From NCBI GenBank assembly GCA_002163975.1, contig CP019636.1:6389501-6453500 (forward strand): 64,000 nucleotides of DNA, written 5' to 3'. This DNA comes from Nostocales cyanobacterium HT-58-2 (GTDB lineage: Bacteria > Cyanobacteriota > Cyanobacteriia > Cyanobacteriales > Nostocaceae). Below, piece after piece: positions 35,165 through 45,111 of this stretch (position 1 is its first letter; every line of letters starts with the position of its first letter). A program made the position numbers and the translations under genes. The notes beneath the pieces are model-generated. The model ran no database searches and had not been told where the DNA came from. It saw only the letters and a list, made by a program, of their open reading frames with translations.

Positions 35165-35560
35165 ACGCCTCTGTATATTCCCGTGTATATTGCTTGAAAT
35201 CAGTTTTATATTTGACTTCACACAAAGTTGTATTATTTAAGTTTTTGTAAAAATTGCGCTGTCATCGTGATAAATACTTGACTTGATTCACCTTGGAAAA
35301 TGCCGAGTCACTTAACAATAATGCTATTTTTGCTACTCTTCTATTTCAAGTAAAGTTTTATTATTAAGATACGACTATTCACATCTGCCTAAAGAGTGAC
35401 TTACTGATAAATACGAATAAGTAAGTATCCTAAACATCATCTAACAAAATCTTCACAGCGATTGGATACACTGAAATTACGAGGCAAGTCCTTGTTTCTC
35501 CACAGCGCAATGCTAACAGCGAAAACCTGTGTTTGTAATAAGCTTGTAATCAATATTCGC
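35165..35560. other. Intergenic region without visible features
   Basis: About 400 bp of mixed, moderately AT-rich sequence between the small secreted protein gene and the GGDEF gene remnant. No gene, repeat or hairpin was recognised. Confidence 0.4.
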
Positions 35561-36830
35561 CTATTCCGCGAATTCATAGCGGTTTTTCCCGTGGTACTTT
35601 GCACGATACATGGCGCTATCTGCTAGCTGAATCAAGGTTTCACTATCTCGACTGTTATAGGGGTAAACACTGATACCTATACTGGCAGAGATTTGAAGCA
35701 TATGTCCTTCTAAAACAATAGGCTTAGTCATGGTTGATACAATTTTTTCAGCAACTCTAGCAGCAATTGGTACCTTGGGAATTGCCCGTAATATCACGGT
35801 GAATTCATCACCTCCTAAGCGAGAAATAGTATCACTAGCACGTAAGCAGTGAGTGAGGCGTCGGGCAACAGTCACTAACAAGCGATCGCCGATCTCATGC
35901 CCAAGAGTATCGTTGACTTGTTTGAAACCATCTAGGTCAATAAATAACAGCCCAATCAACAAACTGTTTTCCTGTGCCCACAGAAGCGATTCTTGTAGCT
36001 GTTCTGTAAAAAATTTGCGATTGGGTAGACCTGTCAAAGGATCGTGATAAGCAAGGTAACGTAAGTGGTCTTCTTTGATTTTTAATTCTTGGTTGATGCG
36101 AGATAGCTCAGCAGCAGAGCGTCTGAGTTCTTCTTCCCTTCGTTTGCGTGTGGTATTATCGCGGATAACCCCAACTAAAAAGAAATTGCCTGCGGCATCT
36201 TTATGCAGCGATCGCTTTGTGGCAATAATATGAGTGACACCACGAGCATCTGTAAATTCTTCTTCATTTTCATGGGGCTGCTGACTTTGGAAAATCAACT
36301 CATCTGAGGCGCGAAAAACATCCGCTTCATGCTTGGGAAAAAAGTCATAGTCACACTTTTCAATTAACACTTTTTCCGGATAGCCGAGAAATTGACAATA
36401 TGCCTCATTTAAAACAATCCACTGGTGTTTTTCGTTTTTAACAAAAATTGGGTCAGGAATCGTATTAATAACCTGATGCAAAAATTCTTTAGAGCGTTTC
36501 AGCTCTTCCTGACGATATGCCACTTGACAAATTATTGTAATAGCCGAGCCACTAAAGGTGAGCAAAGCGGGTACAAATGGTATCCACCACCCAAACAACA
36601 AAGCAAGGTAAGCGCTTCCACTGAGCACTAAGCAAAACAGTAGAATACTCAGTATGCTAAAGCTTGGACGATGTATTCGCTTGCCGATAACTGCTCCCAT
36701 ATAAGCCCAAACACCAATCCACAACCATTCCATAGGGTTAGACCAGACTTTGAGCAAAGGTCTTCCTTGGAGGGCGGCTGAGATAATTTCACTGATAAAG
36801 TGAGCTTGTAGTTCAATACCAGCTACAGGC

Positions 36831-38099
36831 CTGACGGGGCGACAAAGTACCCTGGAAAGCTTGCGAGGTAAAGTGTGTAGCAATTTATGATAAAAAAAAT
36901 AGGTCTACCTTTGTCAAGAAGACCTGTTTATTGATAATGTTACCCTTATTCTACCAAACACACTTGCAAAGTCATCTGAGTTGTGCAGAATATTTGTTGC
37001 TCCAAATTCTAATTAATCTTCTACAATCCATTAAAAAAGTTAACTTAGAAACCCTGGCTACTGCTTTGCCAATTCCCATACTATTTGAAAGTAGAAGGAA
37101 GAAAATACAAAGATTTCTATCATTACCAAACCTCTCGATTGAAAAAATTTGGTTTCCGATTGTGACAACTTGGTTATCAACATATTTTGACAGAGAAAAA
37201 ATTATTTATTTGGTAATGGATAGAACAAATTGGAGTCGGATCAATCTCTTCATGGTTAGTGTTGTTTGGGATAAGAGAGCATTCCCGATATATTTTACAC
37301 TACTACCAAAGCTAGGTAATAGTAACCTAGATGAACAAAAAAAGATTCTCTCTCAAGTATTACAACTTTTTGATAATTATAAAATCTGTGTATTAGGAGA
37401 TAGAGAATTTTGTTCTGTTAAACTAGCAAATTGGCTCAGAGAAAGGAATGTATATTTTTGCTTGCGATTGAAAAAGAACTATTTCGTAGAAACAGAACAA
37501 GAAATTTGGCTGGAACTAAAACAGATAGGATTATCCCCAGGAGTTTCTTTGTTTTTGAAAGGAGTCAAAGTGACAAAAACTCAAGGATTTTTTAGCTTTA
37601 ACGTTGCTTGTAAATGGAAACGCAAAATTTTAGGTATTGCTCCCAAAGAAGGATGGTTTATTTTCACAAATCTAGAGACTCTTGAGTTAGCGATCGCAGC
37701 GTATAAAAGAAGATTCAATATAGAAGAAATGTTCCGAGACTTGAAGAAGGGAGGTTATAACTTGGAAGATACTAATGTATCTGGTGAACGACTAATTACT
37801 CTCATTTTGTTGATAGCCATCGCTTACACTTCTGCTACGATTCATGGACAGGAAATTAAACGAAAAGGTGTACAAAACTATGTTGGTCGCGTTAAAGAAC
37901 CTGGTCGTATTGAAAGGCGTCATAGCAGTTTTTATATCGGACTCTATGGTGAAACTTGGGTTAATTTTGTGGAGCCATACAAAGATTTAGTCACTCGGTT
38001 AATGAGATTATGTCGCAATAAATCTCCCTTTTATCAACGAGGCCTCAGGGCTAGGTCGCTTATTCTCGCTGTATCCTAGCTCTTTTGTCACCCCGTTAG
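36831..38099 (+). mobile_element. IS4-family insertion sequence
   Basis: Terminal inverted repeats CTGACGGGGCGACAAAG (from 36831) and, read inward from 38099, CTAACGGGGTGACAAAA bound a 1269-bp element. A perfect 9-bp target duplication, GCTACAGGC, flanks it at 36822-36830 and 38100-38108. It is inserted in the CHASE2-GGDEF gene in the opposite orientation to that gene. The perfect duplication implies a recent insertion. Confidence 0.92.
36937..38079 (+). CDS. IS4-family transposase
   Basis: The 380-aa DDE transposase has the three catalytic regions: LVMDRTNWSR (first Asp), VLGDREFCSV (second Asp), and the YKRRFNIEEMFRDLK block, the YREK-type signature with the catalytic Glu. The start is ATG 36937; a TTG lies two codons upstream. 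It appears intact, and the flanking repeats are intact, so this copy may be mobile. Confidence 0.9.
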   Translation: MLPLFYQTHLQSHLSCAEYLLLQILINLLQSIKKVNLETLATALPIPILFESRRKKIQRFLSLPNLSIEKIWFPIVTTWLSTYFDREKIIYLVMDRTNWSRINLFMVSVVWDKRAFPIYFTLLPKLGNSNLDEQKKILSQVLQLFDNYKICVLGDREFCSVKLANWLRERNVYFCLRLKKNYFVETEQEIWLELKQIGLSPGVSLFLKGVKVTKTQGFFSFNVACKWKRKILGIAPKEGWFIFTNLETLELAIAAYKRRFNIEEMFRDLKKGGYNLEDTNVSGERLITLILLIAIAYTSATIHGQEIKRKGVQNYVGRVKEPGRIERRHSSFYIGLYGETWVNFVEPYKDLVTRLMRLCRNKSPFYQRGLRARSLILAVS

Positions 38100-39058
38100 G
38101 CTACAGGCTTTGCCGTACCAATCAGACGGCTGGAATATGGGAATAAAGCAAAATCTTGAAGACTGGTGGCGGTAGAACCAATAAGCACAATGCGGTCTTT
38201 TATTAAGCTTGGTGAGACCTGACCATTGAACACATCTCGCATGGAGACCTTACGGAAGCCATAGCCTTCCACTGATGAGTTTTTGGTGCTCATCTTAGGA
38301 AAATTGGATAAAATTTGGTATCCTCTGCTATCTGCACCTACGTAACCACCATAACTAGGCTGAAAACGATGAAACTCAGCCTGACCCAACTGCAAATACT
38401 CAGGATGACTTTTTGCTTTCTTGGGAGTCACACCCTTTGACTTTAGATACCCTAAAGCCAGCTTCAAGGCAAAACTTTCGTGTGCTTGATTATCAATATG
38501 CCAGTACAGCAAACTGCGACGTACTTTACCATCAGCGTCATACACCACATTATTAAAACCGACTTGATGGAGCTGCTCGAGTATTGGTGGTGGAGGAACA
38601 CTAATATGTGTATTATTAGACAGAAGTTCAATCCCAACCAAATTTGGTGTCGATTTGTAAACATGAACCAAATCCTGATAACCTGGTTCTACAGGCAAAT
38701 TACGATAGATATCTAAGCCAATAGCTTGAGGGTGGTTATCTTTTAATTTTTGCAACAGTTGAGCAATATGGCGGTCTGAAATTGGTCATGAACCAAATTG
38801 GTGTAAAGAAGCTTCGTCAATCGTTACAATTGTGATACGCTCTTCTGGTGGCTCCTGTGGACGCAACTGAAACAAATAATCCAAAGCTGTCCACTCTAAA
38901 GATTGCATGAAGCCGAAACAACGCAGCAATAAAATGCAGACTGCGACGCTGGAGGCAGTAAAAATATCTCTATGTCTTTGATTAAGTGATTGTTGGAGTA
39001 CAAACAGTAACTTCACAAGACACTTGCCTAACTGGTTACTGATTCCCATAATCTGATA

Positions 39059-40192
39059 CCAATTCACGAAAAATTTGATTCAAATAAAGCATCAAGAATA
39101 AAATCCCAACCTGTTATAGAAGCAACGGTTAATGTGTTTAATTTCTCCAAACGCTTCCAGATAAATTGTCTTAATTCATCTAACGTAGCAAAACTTTCCC
39201 AAGCCAGATGTCTTTTAACTTCTTCCCATAACCGCTCAATTGGATTAACTTGCGGCGTATGTGAGGGTTGGAACAATAAAATTATATTCTCTGGTATCTG
39301 AAGATATTGGCTAAAATGAAAAGCACCGTTGTCTAACTGAATAATATGTATATCTTGGGAATAAGTAGCAGAGAATTTTTCTAAAAAGATCTGAAAACAA
39401 GCTGCATTTAAATGAGAAAATTCCCAAATAAAATACTCGCCAGTTAATGGTTCAACTAATCCATATAAATAAAAATTCTCTCGTTTCCATTGCATAATAC
39501 CAACAGGCTTGGTACCTTTTATTGTAATTCATCTGCCAGCTTCAGTTTTCAAACCCACACGGCTTTCATCTTCACACCAATATCTGATGCTTCTGTCTTT
39601 GTCTTTTGCTGTTATGACGTGTTTTTTGATTACCTCTAAGTATTGTGGAAGTTTTTTTTAAACTCTGATTCTGCTTCTTCATTATGTTTTACTCCTACTG
39701 CTCGCGGCACTTTTAACTTCGCTTTCATTCGATAACGCACCGTGTCATGTACTACTTTGTATGAAGCTTCTACACCCTCTACCGCTTTTAACCATGTTCG
39801 GATTTCTTCATAACTTTTAAACCCTTGCGGCTCTTCTAATTCTTTTAAAAGTTGTTCTTGAACATCTGTGTTAGTGATTGGCGGTCTTCCTGAACCCTTT
39901 TTTCTTGATACTAGACTGGTGATTCCCGATTCTGTATAAGCCTTTAACCACCTTTGTACTGTCGCACTCCCTCTTCCCAACACCACCGCCAAATCTTGTA
40001 TTGTCTTTACCTGCCCTATCTTCAGTAAATACAACGCTTGTATCCGTTCTTTACCTAATGCTGTTTTTTGTTTTCTCAGCAGATCATGTAATTCCTCGGC
40101 TGACTCTTTTATTTTTATTTTGCTGACTCCTGCCATGAACTTCTGCTCATATTTCTTCCTTAACTATCTTTATCATTTTTTTAGTGTAATGG
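39059..40192 (-). mobile_element. IS630-family insertion sequence, copy 2
   Basis: The left end CCAATTCACGAAAAATTTGA (39059) and the right end, read inward from 40192 (CCATTACACTAAAAAAATGA), form an imperfect inverted repeat flanked by TA on both sides. Its 1134-bp length nearly equals copy 1 (1133 bp), but the transposase sequence is clearly different, so it is a different member of the family. Confidence 0.85.
39064..40136 (-). pseudogene. Degenerate IS630 transposase
   Basis: The first frame (40136-39636) encodes the HTH half (DLAVVLGRGSATVQRWLKAY). It ends near a run of eight A on the minus strand (about 39652-39659), which would allow the usual -1 slip. The continuation reads RSIRYWCEDESRVGLKTEAG and then meets a TGA codon (about 39530) before ITIKGTKPVG. 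The rest of the DDE domain is open to 39064 (QLDNGAFHFS, PSHTPQVNPIERLWEEVK). The TGA, likely from CGA, makes this copy non-functional unless read through. Confidence 0.8.
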
Positions 40193-40351
40193 TATGACAG
40201 GGAGAAATAATTTTATTGTTTTTGTCATTATTTAGTACCAGGCGAATGCAGTCTATCTGCTATCCCCATTAGACTTGTCCGAAATATTAACTTAGGAAAA
40301 GAAAAATGGTAAAACGTTAAACTGAGCGTCTACCATTTTTCAATATTAGTT

Positions 40352-41299
40352 ATGGTTTTTGATTATATCCAGAAATATCCGCATCGAACAAAACAAATTT
40401 TAGGGATTAGTTACGAACAATTGCAATCACTGTTAAATTGCACCTTAAAACGATACCAAGATATCAAAGCTAAACAGGAGAGTCGTAAAATTAGAATTAA
40501 TGCGGCTGGTGGTGGTCGTCCCGAAAAGTTATCAATCCAAGAACAAGTTTGTTTATGTTTATTTTATTTAAGACAGATGCCAACATTTCAAGTATTAGGA
40601 ATGCTGTTTGGCGTTTCTAAGACAGAGGCTAACGATACTTTTCATTATTGGATATCAATCTTGCGAGATATTTTACCGGCTAGTTTATTAGAACAAGTCT
40701 CAAATAATGAGAGCGATTTACTATTTATTCAAGAAATATTAACAAATTTTCGGCTATTAGTCGATAGCTTAGAACAGCCAATATATAGGGATTGTGACCA
40801 AAAAGAGCAACAAAAATATTTTTCCGGCAAGAAGAGACACCATACATTAAAAAGTTTGATGATTGGGATGCCAGAAGGTAAGGATATTGTGGAGGTAGAA
40901 GTAGGCGTTCCTGGCCCAACAGCAGATATAAATTTGTTTCGTAAATCTCAGAAAGAGTTTAATAAGTCTCAACCTTTTTCAGGTGATAAAGCTTTCCAAG
41001 GAGGCGAAAACATTACAACTCCTCATAAGAGAAAACCAAAACGAGAATTAAGTCAACAGCAAAAAGATGAGAATAAGGCTTTGTCTAGTAATCGGATATT
41101 TATTGAGCATTTAATTCGATTACTTAAAATATTTCGCATAGCCTCACAAAGGTTTCGATTAAAGCTCGATACTTATGAGCAAATTATTTTAACAGTTTGC
41201 GGTGAGTCAGCGCTGCGGGAGGGTTTCCCTCCGCAGGCGACTGCGAACCCGAAGGGATTAGTTAGGTTAAGAATAGGTAGCTTAGTTCTGCCAACTTAG
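40352..41299 (+). CDS. IS5-family (ISL2-like) transposase
   Basis: The 315-aa protein has an N-terminal HTH_Tnp_4-type domain (CLCLFYLRQMPTFQVLGMLFGVSK) and a DDE domain with VDSLEQPI, SGDKAFQGG and IEHLIRLLKIF. An 18-codon insertion (ESALREGFPPQATANPK, nt about 41214-41264) lies between TVCG and LVRLRIGSLVLPT, a junction that should be continuous. Those bases match the GC-rich dispersed repeats seen elsewhere here. The insertion keeps the reading frame. Activity is uncertain. Confidence 0.85.
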   Translation: MVFDYIQKYPHRTKQILGISYEQLQSLLNCTLKRYQDIKAKQESRKIRINAAGGGRPEKLSIQEQVCLCLFYLRQMPTFQVLGMLFGVSKTEANDTFHYWISILRDILPASLLEQVSNNESDLLFIQEILTNFRLLVDSLEQPIYRDCDQKEQQKYFSGKKRHHTLKSLMIGMPEGKDIVEVEVGVPGPTADINLFRKSQKEFNKSQPFSGDKAFQGGENITTPHKRKPKRELSQQQKDENKALSSNRIFIEHLIRLLKIFRIASQRFRLKLDTYEQIILTVCGESALREGFPPQATANPKGLVRLRIGSLVLPT

Positions 41300-41301
41300 T
41301 T

Positions 41302-42266
41302 AACCTGAGTTCGGGTTAAGCAGTTTGAGATAAAAGCCAGTCCATCTGAAGACTGGGTTTTTTAGGTTGATGGCAATAAGCGATTAATCCGCACAGAACG
41401 TTAACGCAGAAATTAACGGGGCTTCGGTGTCTAGAATGTTCGATTTGAGAAATATTCTTGAGTTGGTCGTTAATGGTCTCAATGATGGAGCGTTTACGAG
41501 ATAAAAGCTTGTCATGGAGACGCATTAGCTTGTTTTTCATATTGCGGCGGGGTTTGGCAAAAAATTGAATTCCGAACTCGTGCAAAAGTTGAGAAGCCAG
41601 TTTTTGGGAGACATAACCGCGAGCGCCAAATATTTTGCCAAACATCTCATTCAGTAAATTGGGGACTGGTTGACGGTCATCAATATTACCAGGAGTAAGA
41701 ACCACATTTAGGAGTTGACCAAGTTCATTTACAACCAGATGAAGTTTAAACCCAAAAAACCAATCCACAGAAGTCTTTCCACGAGCCGCTAAACCTTCAA
41801 ACACCTTATGTCTAGAAATCCGACGATTATGACAAACCTTCAAACTAGTTGAATCTATAAAACCGATACCCGTACATTGTCCAAAACAATGCTTGAGATA
41901 GACACATAGAGGTATCAAGGTTGATGGTATCCATTCAATAAATCTTTGATAACTCGGAAGACCTGGAAAAGCAGAACTCCATTGCTGTTTCACTTGATTC
42001 AGATAAAAATGCTTAAAATTCCGGTAGTGATTTTGATGAAAAGCAATGAGAATTGTAATTATTTCGCTTAAACATAGGCTTTTAGCGCGAATTCTTCTTA
42101 TTCCTGCATGATTTAATAATTCTTTGTTCCATTGAGCTTCAAAAGCCTTACAGAAATCATCTACATGGCAGAATAAAGCATCTAAACTAAACATAGGGCA
42201 GGTTGCTGGATCAATGTGTTATTTTCAGCTTACTATCTGCCCCTTTCCTTATCCCGAACTCAGGTT
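41302..42266 (-). mobile_element. IS982-family insertion sequence
   Basis: Inverted repeats AACCTGAGTTCGGGTTAAG (41302) and, read inward from 42266, AACCTGAGTTCGGGATAAGG bound a 965-bp element. Flanks ACTTAGTT and ACTTACTA are similar but not identical, so the target duplication has decayed or is shorter. It sits 2 nt after the stop of the IS5 transposase. Confidence 0.85.
41316..42194 (-). CDS. IS982-family transposase, catalytic Asp changed
   Basis: The 292-aa protein matches IS982 transposases: GIGFIDSTSLKVCHNRRI (first Asp), FGFKLHLVVNELGQ, and KRSIIETINDQLKNISQIEHSRHRS (Glu). The second catalytic position, normally GD(K/R)GY(I/V)S, reads GARGYVS here. The Asp to Ala change needs one base (GAT to GCT). 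The protein is full length but is probably inactive for transposition. Confidence 0.85.
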   Translation of the reverse strand: MFSLDALFCHVDDFCKAFEAQWNKELLNHAGIRRIRAKSLCLSEIITILIAFHQNHYRNFKHFYLNQVKQQWSSAFPGLPSYQRFIEWIPSTLIPLCVYLKHCFGQCTGIGFIDSTSLKVCHNRRISRHKVFEGLAARGKTSVDWFFGFKLHLVVNELGQLLNVVLTPGNIDDRQPVPNLLNEMFGKIFGARGYVSQKLASQLLHEFGIQFFAKPRRNMKNKLMRLHDKLLSRKRSIIETINDQLKNISQIEHSRHRSPVNFCVNVLCGLIAYCHQPKKPSLQMDWLLSQTA

Positions 42267-42430
42267 ACTTACTAGCAATAATCATAAATTTTTAGAAATT
42301 AGGAGTTAATTTTTATGCCTCTAAACTATCACTAACTATCTCAACCCCTTGTAACTGCGTTTTGACGCAAATATCAAAGTTTTGTCTCAAAGCTTTGAAC
42401 AGTCCGGCTTTGGAGTTTGCGGACAAGTCT

Positions 42431-43191
42431 ATTGCTTTATCAGCATTTCGTCTACTTCTTGAGTTTTTGAAACAGATGAAACAGATCTTTTAGGCAGACG
42501 TAAAGCCAAAGCTTAGGAAATGTCCTATCCTGTCTTCAAGAGTCACTCAGAAGTCTACACTGCACAGCTTGCTGTCAGTGTGGAAGATGTCATGTGTCTC
42601 TGATATAAGTTACTCATCATTTGATAAAACGGCAACGGTTACTTTCGTCACAAAACAAAAAAGTCAACTGGTAGACCATGAGTCATGCATTCTCCCAGCC
42701 GACTTTGACATCAAATGATGGTGCTTTTTTGACATCCTCTCCCACCTGAAGTCGGGAGATTCCCGAAACAGATGGATAGGTTCCTAATTCATCGACCCAG
42801 CTTACTACCAATTGTCCTTTCGGCAATATCTAAACCGAATGACCACACAAAAGTACCAATCATCTAGCCTAGTTCAATTGATACCAGAGGTCTTGGTCTC
42901 CAAAGGCGTTTTCTCATGCATTGGGAGGTTCATCGGTGCCCCCGATTACCAAGCGAGTTTTAAAGTTTTTTGCTTTTCTGGTTTGTCTAACGCTAGTTAG
43001 CACAGCTATGTTTTATGAGGTTTTCGCTACCCTACTTTTTGCCTTGAGCAGGCTTTCCGGTTCAAGGAGCCAATGCAAGCCACCACCGTGGGAATTCCAA
43101 CCATCAATACAATACAGCACTTTGCTCTAACAAATCAATTAAGAAAAGCCGCCCTCAAAGGGCGGGGCTTTAAACCCAATTTTTCGGTAAA
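42431..43191. other. Gene-free region with IS200/IS605-like remnant
   Basis: No gene is supported in these 760 bp. A perfect 11-bp inverted repeat (CATCATTTGAT at 42615-42625, ATCAAATGATG at 42710-42720) is followed by a T-run. TCTCCC/GGGAGA at 42738-42759, with the phrase CCTGAAGTCGGGAGATTCCC, and a hairpin AAGCCGCCCT/AGGGCGGGGCTT at 43146-43170 resemble the two ends of IS1341-type (TnpB) elements. The 400 bp between them encode no recognisable TnpB. Confidence 0.45.
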
Positions 43192-44157
43192 CTACTTAAA
43201 AGCGTCAGGAAAATTTTTAAAGTTGCGGGGACCTTGATACCCAGAAATTTGAGCCAATTTCTCTAATGACTGTACGTTGGGATAAAGCTTACCGTTAATT
43301 TCCCAAGTAGGAAAGCCTTGAATGCCAGTTGCTTTGCACAAATCTGGACGGGCGTCTTTGCCTTGCGGGTCACACTCAATTTTCTGAATTTCTTGATACG
43401 CTTCTTTCCCAAACAGCTGCTTTTGTTCGTGGCAATGAGGACACCACCAAGCTATGTATTCTTTAGCACCTATTGTAGTCAAGTGACGTGCTAACTGAAT
43501 TTCTGCCTCACCAGAGGTGGTAGTGATGGGCCAACCAACTCCTATCGTCGGTTGTCCGGTTGGTGTTAAGCTGACACCATTCGAGCCAGTGTTAGCATTA
43601 GGGTTATTCACATTGGCATAGATACCTAAAGTCCCAATCAGGGTCACCATGCCAACAACAATGGCGGTAAAGAAGATTTGCCCAACATCTTCCCACGTCC
43701 GACCAATAAGGGTCAGTACTAAGAGACTCGTAGAGAAGATAGCCGAACCAAGACAGTACAGACAGACTGCCTTAATTTTAAAGAATAGCAGGTACATTAA
43801 GTAGCCACTGAAGATAGACATGGCGATCGCACCTGCCAAAAGCAGTAACCAAGTCCAATTTTCCAGTTGTGTCCGGGTATCTTTGTTCTTTACAGGGTCA
43901 ATTGCCAAGGGAACTAAGGCGAAAATAACCATGCTGGCGTAAGCTAGAAAGCCAAATAAGGCTAGGGGTTGACCTAAAACTGTAGCATACGGGCTAGAAA
44001 GGACTAAATCACAGCTATTGGTGGGGCAAGCGGCAGATCCTTGTGCTAACTTAACCACGGTCAGATAACCCGTTGTCAATGCACCACAAGATGCGATCGC
44101 GGCAATTAATATCCGCGACCATCTATGAATCCAGGGAGTAGAACGGCGGCGATTCAT
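43192..44157 (-). CDS. VKOR-thioredoxin fusion, disulfide formation
   Basis: The 321-aa membrane protein joins a vitamin K epoxide reductase domain (about residues 15-180, loop cysteines C44 and C49, active-site C132-LY-C135) to a thioredoxin-like domain (about 205-321, C239-PH-C242). In cyanobacteria such fusions oxidise thiols of exported or lumenal proteins, passing electrons to plastoquinone. All six expected cysteines are present. A stable hairpin lies 22 nt past the stop (43146-43170) and may act as its terminator. Confidence 0.92.
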   Translation of the reverse strand: MNRRRSTPWIHRWSRILIAAIASCGALTTGYLTVVKLAQGSAACPTNSCDLVLSSPYATVLGQPLALFGFLAYASMVIFALVPLAIDPVKNKDTRTQLENWTWLLLLAGAIAMSIFSGYLMYLLFFKIKAVCLYCLGSAIFSTSLLVLTLIGRTWEDVGQIFFTAIVVGMVTLIGTLGIYANVNNPNANTGSNGVSLTPTGQPTIGVGWPITTTSGEAEIQLARHLTTIGAKEYIAWWCPHCHEQKQLFGKEAYQEIQKIECDPQGKDARPDLCKATGIQGFPTWEINGKLYPNVQSLEKLAQISGYQGPRNFKNFPDAFK

Positions 44158-44262
44158 AAACTGCTATGTAAAATTGGGAATTTGGAACTGAGAATTGAGA
44201 ATTATTAGTTGTTAGGGAGCCTGTGGCTGCTACACTAACCATTCTCCATACCTATTCCGTAC

Positions 44263-45111
44263 CTATGAGTGTAGCTTTACAGAGGGAATTGGTTTGATTT
44301 CACCCCTAGAGTTCCAGCTTTTATGTGCAGCTTCTACAAACTGACTCACCCGATTCGGGTCTATAGTTTGCTCGCGGCGACCATGGCGTTTCAAGGCACT
44401 AGAAACAATGACACCATTTGCTGCTTGCAAGAGTGTAGCAACATTTTCCCAACTTGCTCCACTGCCAATGAAGACTGGAGTGCCGTTAGCAGCAGCAGTT
44501 GCCAATTCCAAATCTTCTAAGTTTGGAGGATCACCAGTCGCCCAGCCAGACATAATCACTGCATCTGCTAAACCACGCTCAATTGTATCTTGCACTGCTG
44601 TCGTAAGATTCACAGCACTCAACGGACGAGCGTGCTTGACCAACACATCGGCAAAAATTTTCACATCGCTACCTAACTCCCGCCGATAACGTAATAATTG
44701 ATGTGCTTCTCCCTCAATGATTCCCTGATCGGTTGCCATCACGCCTGTGAGTACATTAACGCGGATGAATTGCGCCCTAATGCAGGAGGCGATCGCCATG
44801 GCACTTCTGGCGTCGTTGCGCAAAACATTTATGCCTACAGGCAGTGTCACCAAATTCTGTATCCGCTGTACCACGACAGTCATCGCACTCACAACTGCTG
44901 GATCGACCTGGTTTTTCGTAAACGGCGCATCGAAAAAATTTTCCACCATAATGCCGTTAACACCCCCACTTGCCAGGGCTGTTGCTTCTTGCTCGGCACG
45001 GTCAATGATTGCTTTTAAGCTCCCTCCCCAACGGGGCGAGGTAGGTAATGGTAGTAGGTGAACTACGCCAATAATTGGTGTTCGGGTTTTGAATAGCTGA
45101 TATAAGTCCAC
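44263..45111 (-). CDS. btpA: Photosystem I biogenesis protein BtpA
   Basis: The 282-aa TIM-barrel-like protein belongs to the BtpA/SgcQ family: PIIGVVHLLPLPTSPRW, GVNGIMVENFFDAPF, VGINVLRNDARSAMAIA, IFADVLVKHARPL and VFIGSGASWENV. In Synechocystis BtpA is needed to accumulate photosystem I reaction-centre proteins. SgcQ-type homologues in heterotrophs look like sugar enzymes, but here the cyanobacterial context favours BtpA. Confidence 0.88.
   Translation of the reverse strand: MDLYQLFKTRTPIIGVVHLLPLPTSPRWGGSLKAIIDRAEQEATALASGGVNGIMVENFFDAPFTKNQVDPAVVSAMTVVVQRIQNLVTLPVGINVLRNDARSAMAIASCIRAQFIRVNVLTGVMATDQGIIEGEAHQLLRYRRELGSDVKIFADVLVKHARPLSAVNLTTAVQDTIERGLADAVIMSGWATGDPPNLEDLELATAAANGTPVFIGSGASWENVATLLQAANGVIVSSALKRHGRREQTIDPNRVSQFVEAAHKSWNSRGEIKPIPSVKLHS

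Larger units (their letters stand above)
35561..39049 (-). pseudogene. CHASE2-PAS-GGDEF gene, broken by IS and nonsense codon
   Basis: The original gene starts near ATG 39049 (MGISNQLGKCLVKLL), with a membrane segment and a CHASE2 sensor domain (ERITIVTIDEASLHQFG, ALKLALGYL, RIVLIGSTATSLQD). Three more membrane helices, a PAS domain and a GGDEF domain follow (HDPLTGLPNRKF, FIDLDGFKQVND, RLGGDEFTVIL). Three lesions are visible: an IS630 element 10 bp before the start, an in-frame TGA at 38786-38788 where FGS-W-PISD is expected, and an IS4-type element inside CHASE2. Removing that element with one copy of its 9-bp duplication restores the frame across KPVA|GIELQAH. The 3' part could still yield a truncated diguanylate cyclase from 36883. 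Confidence 0.9.
40271..42430 (+). mobile_element. IS5-like element carrying a nested IS982
   Basis: AGACTTGTCCG at 40271-40281 and its reverse complement CGGACAAGTCT at 42420-42430 are flanked by ATT on both sides (40268-40270, 42431-42433), a 3-bp duplication as in the ISL2 branch of IS5. Between them lie the transposase gene at 40352-41299 and an entire IS982 element at 41302-42266. The right boundary is an inference from the 11-bp match plus ATT. Confidence 0.6.
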
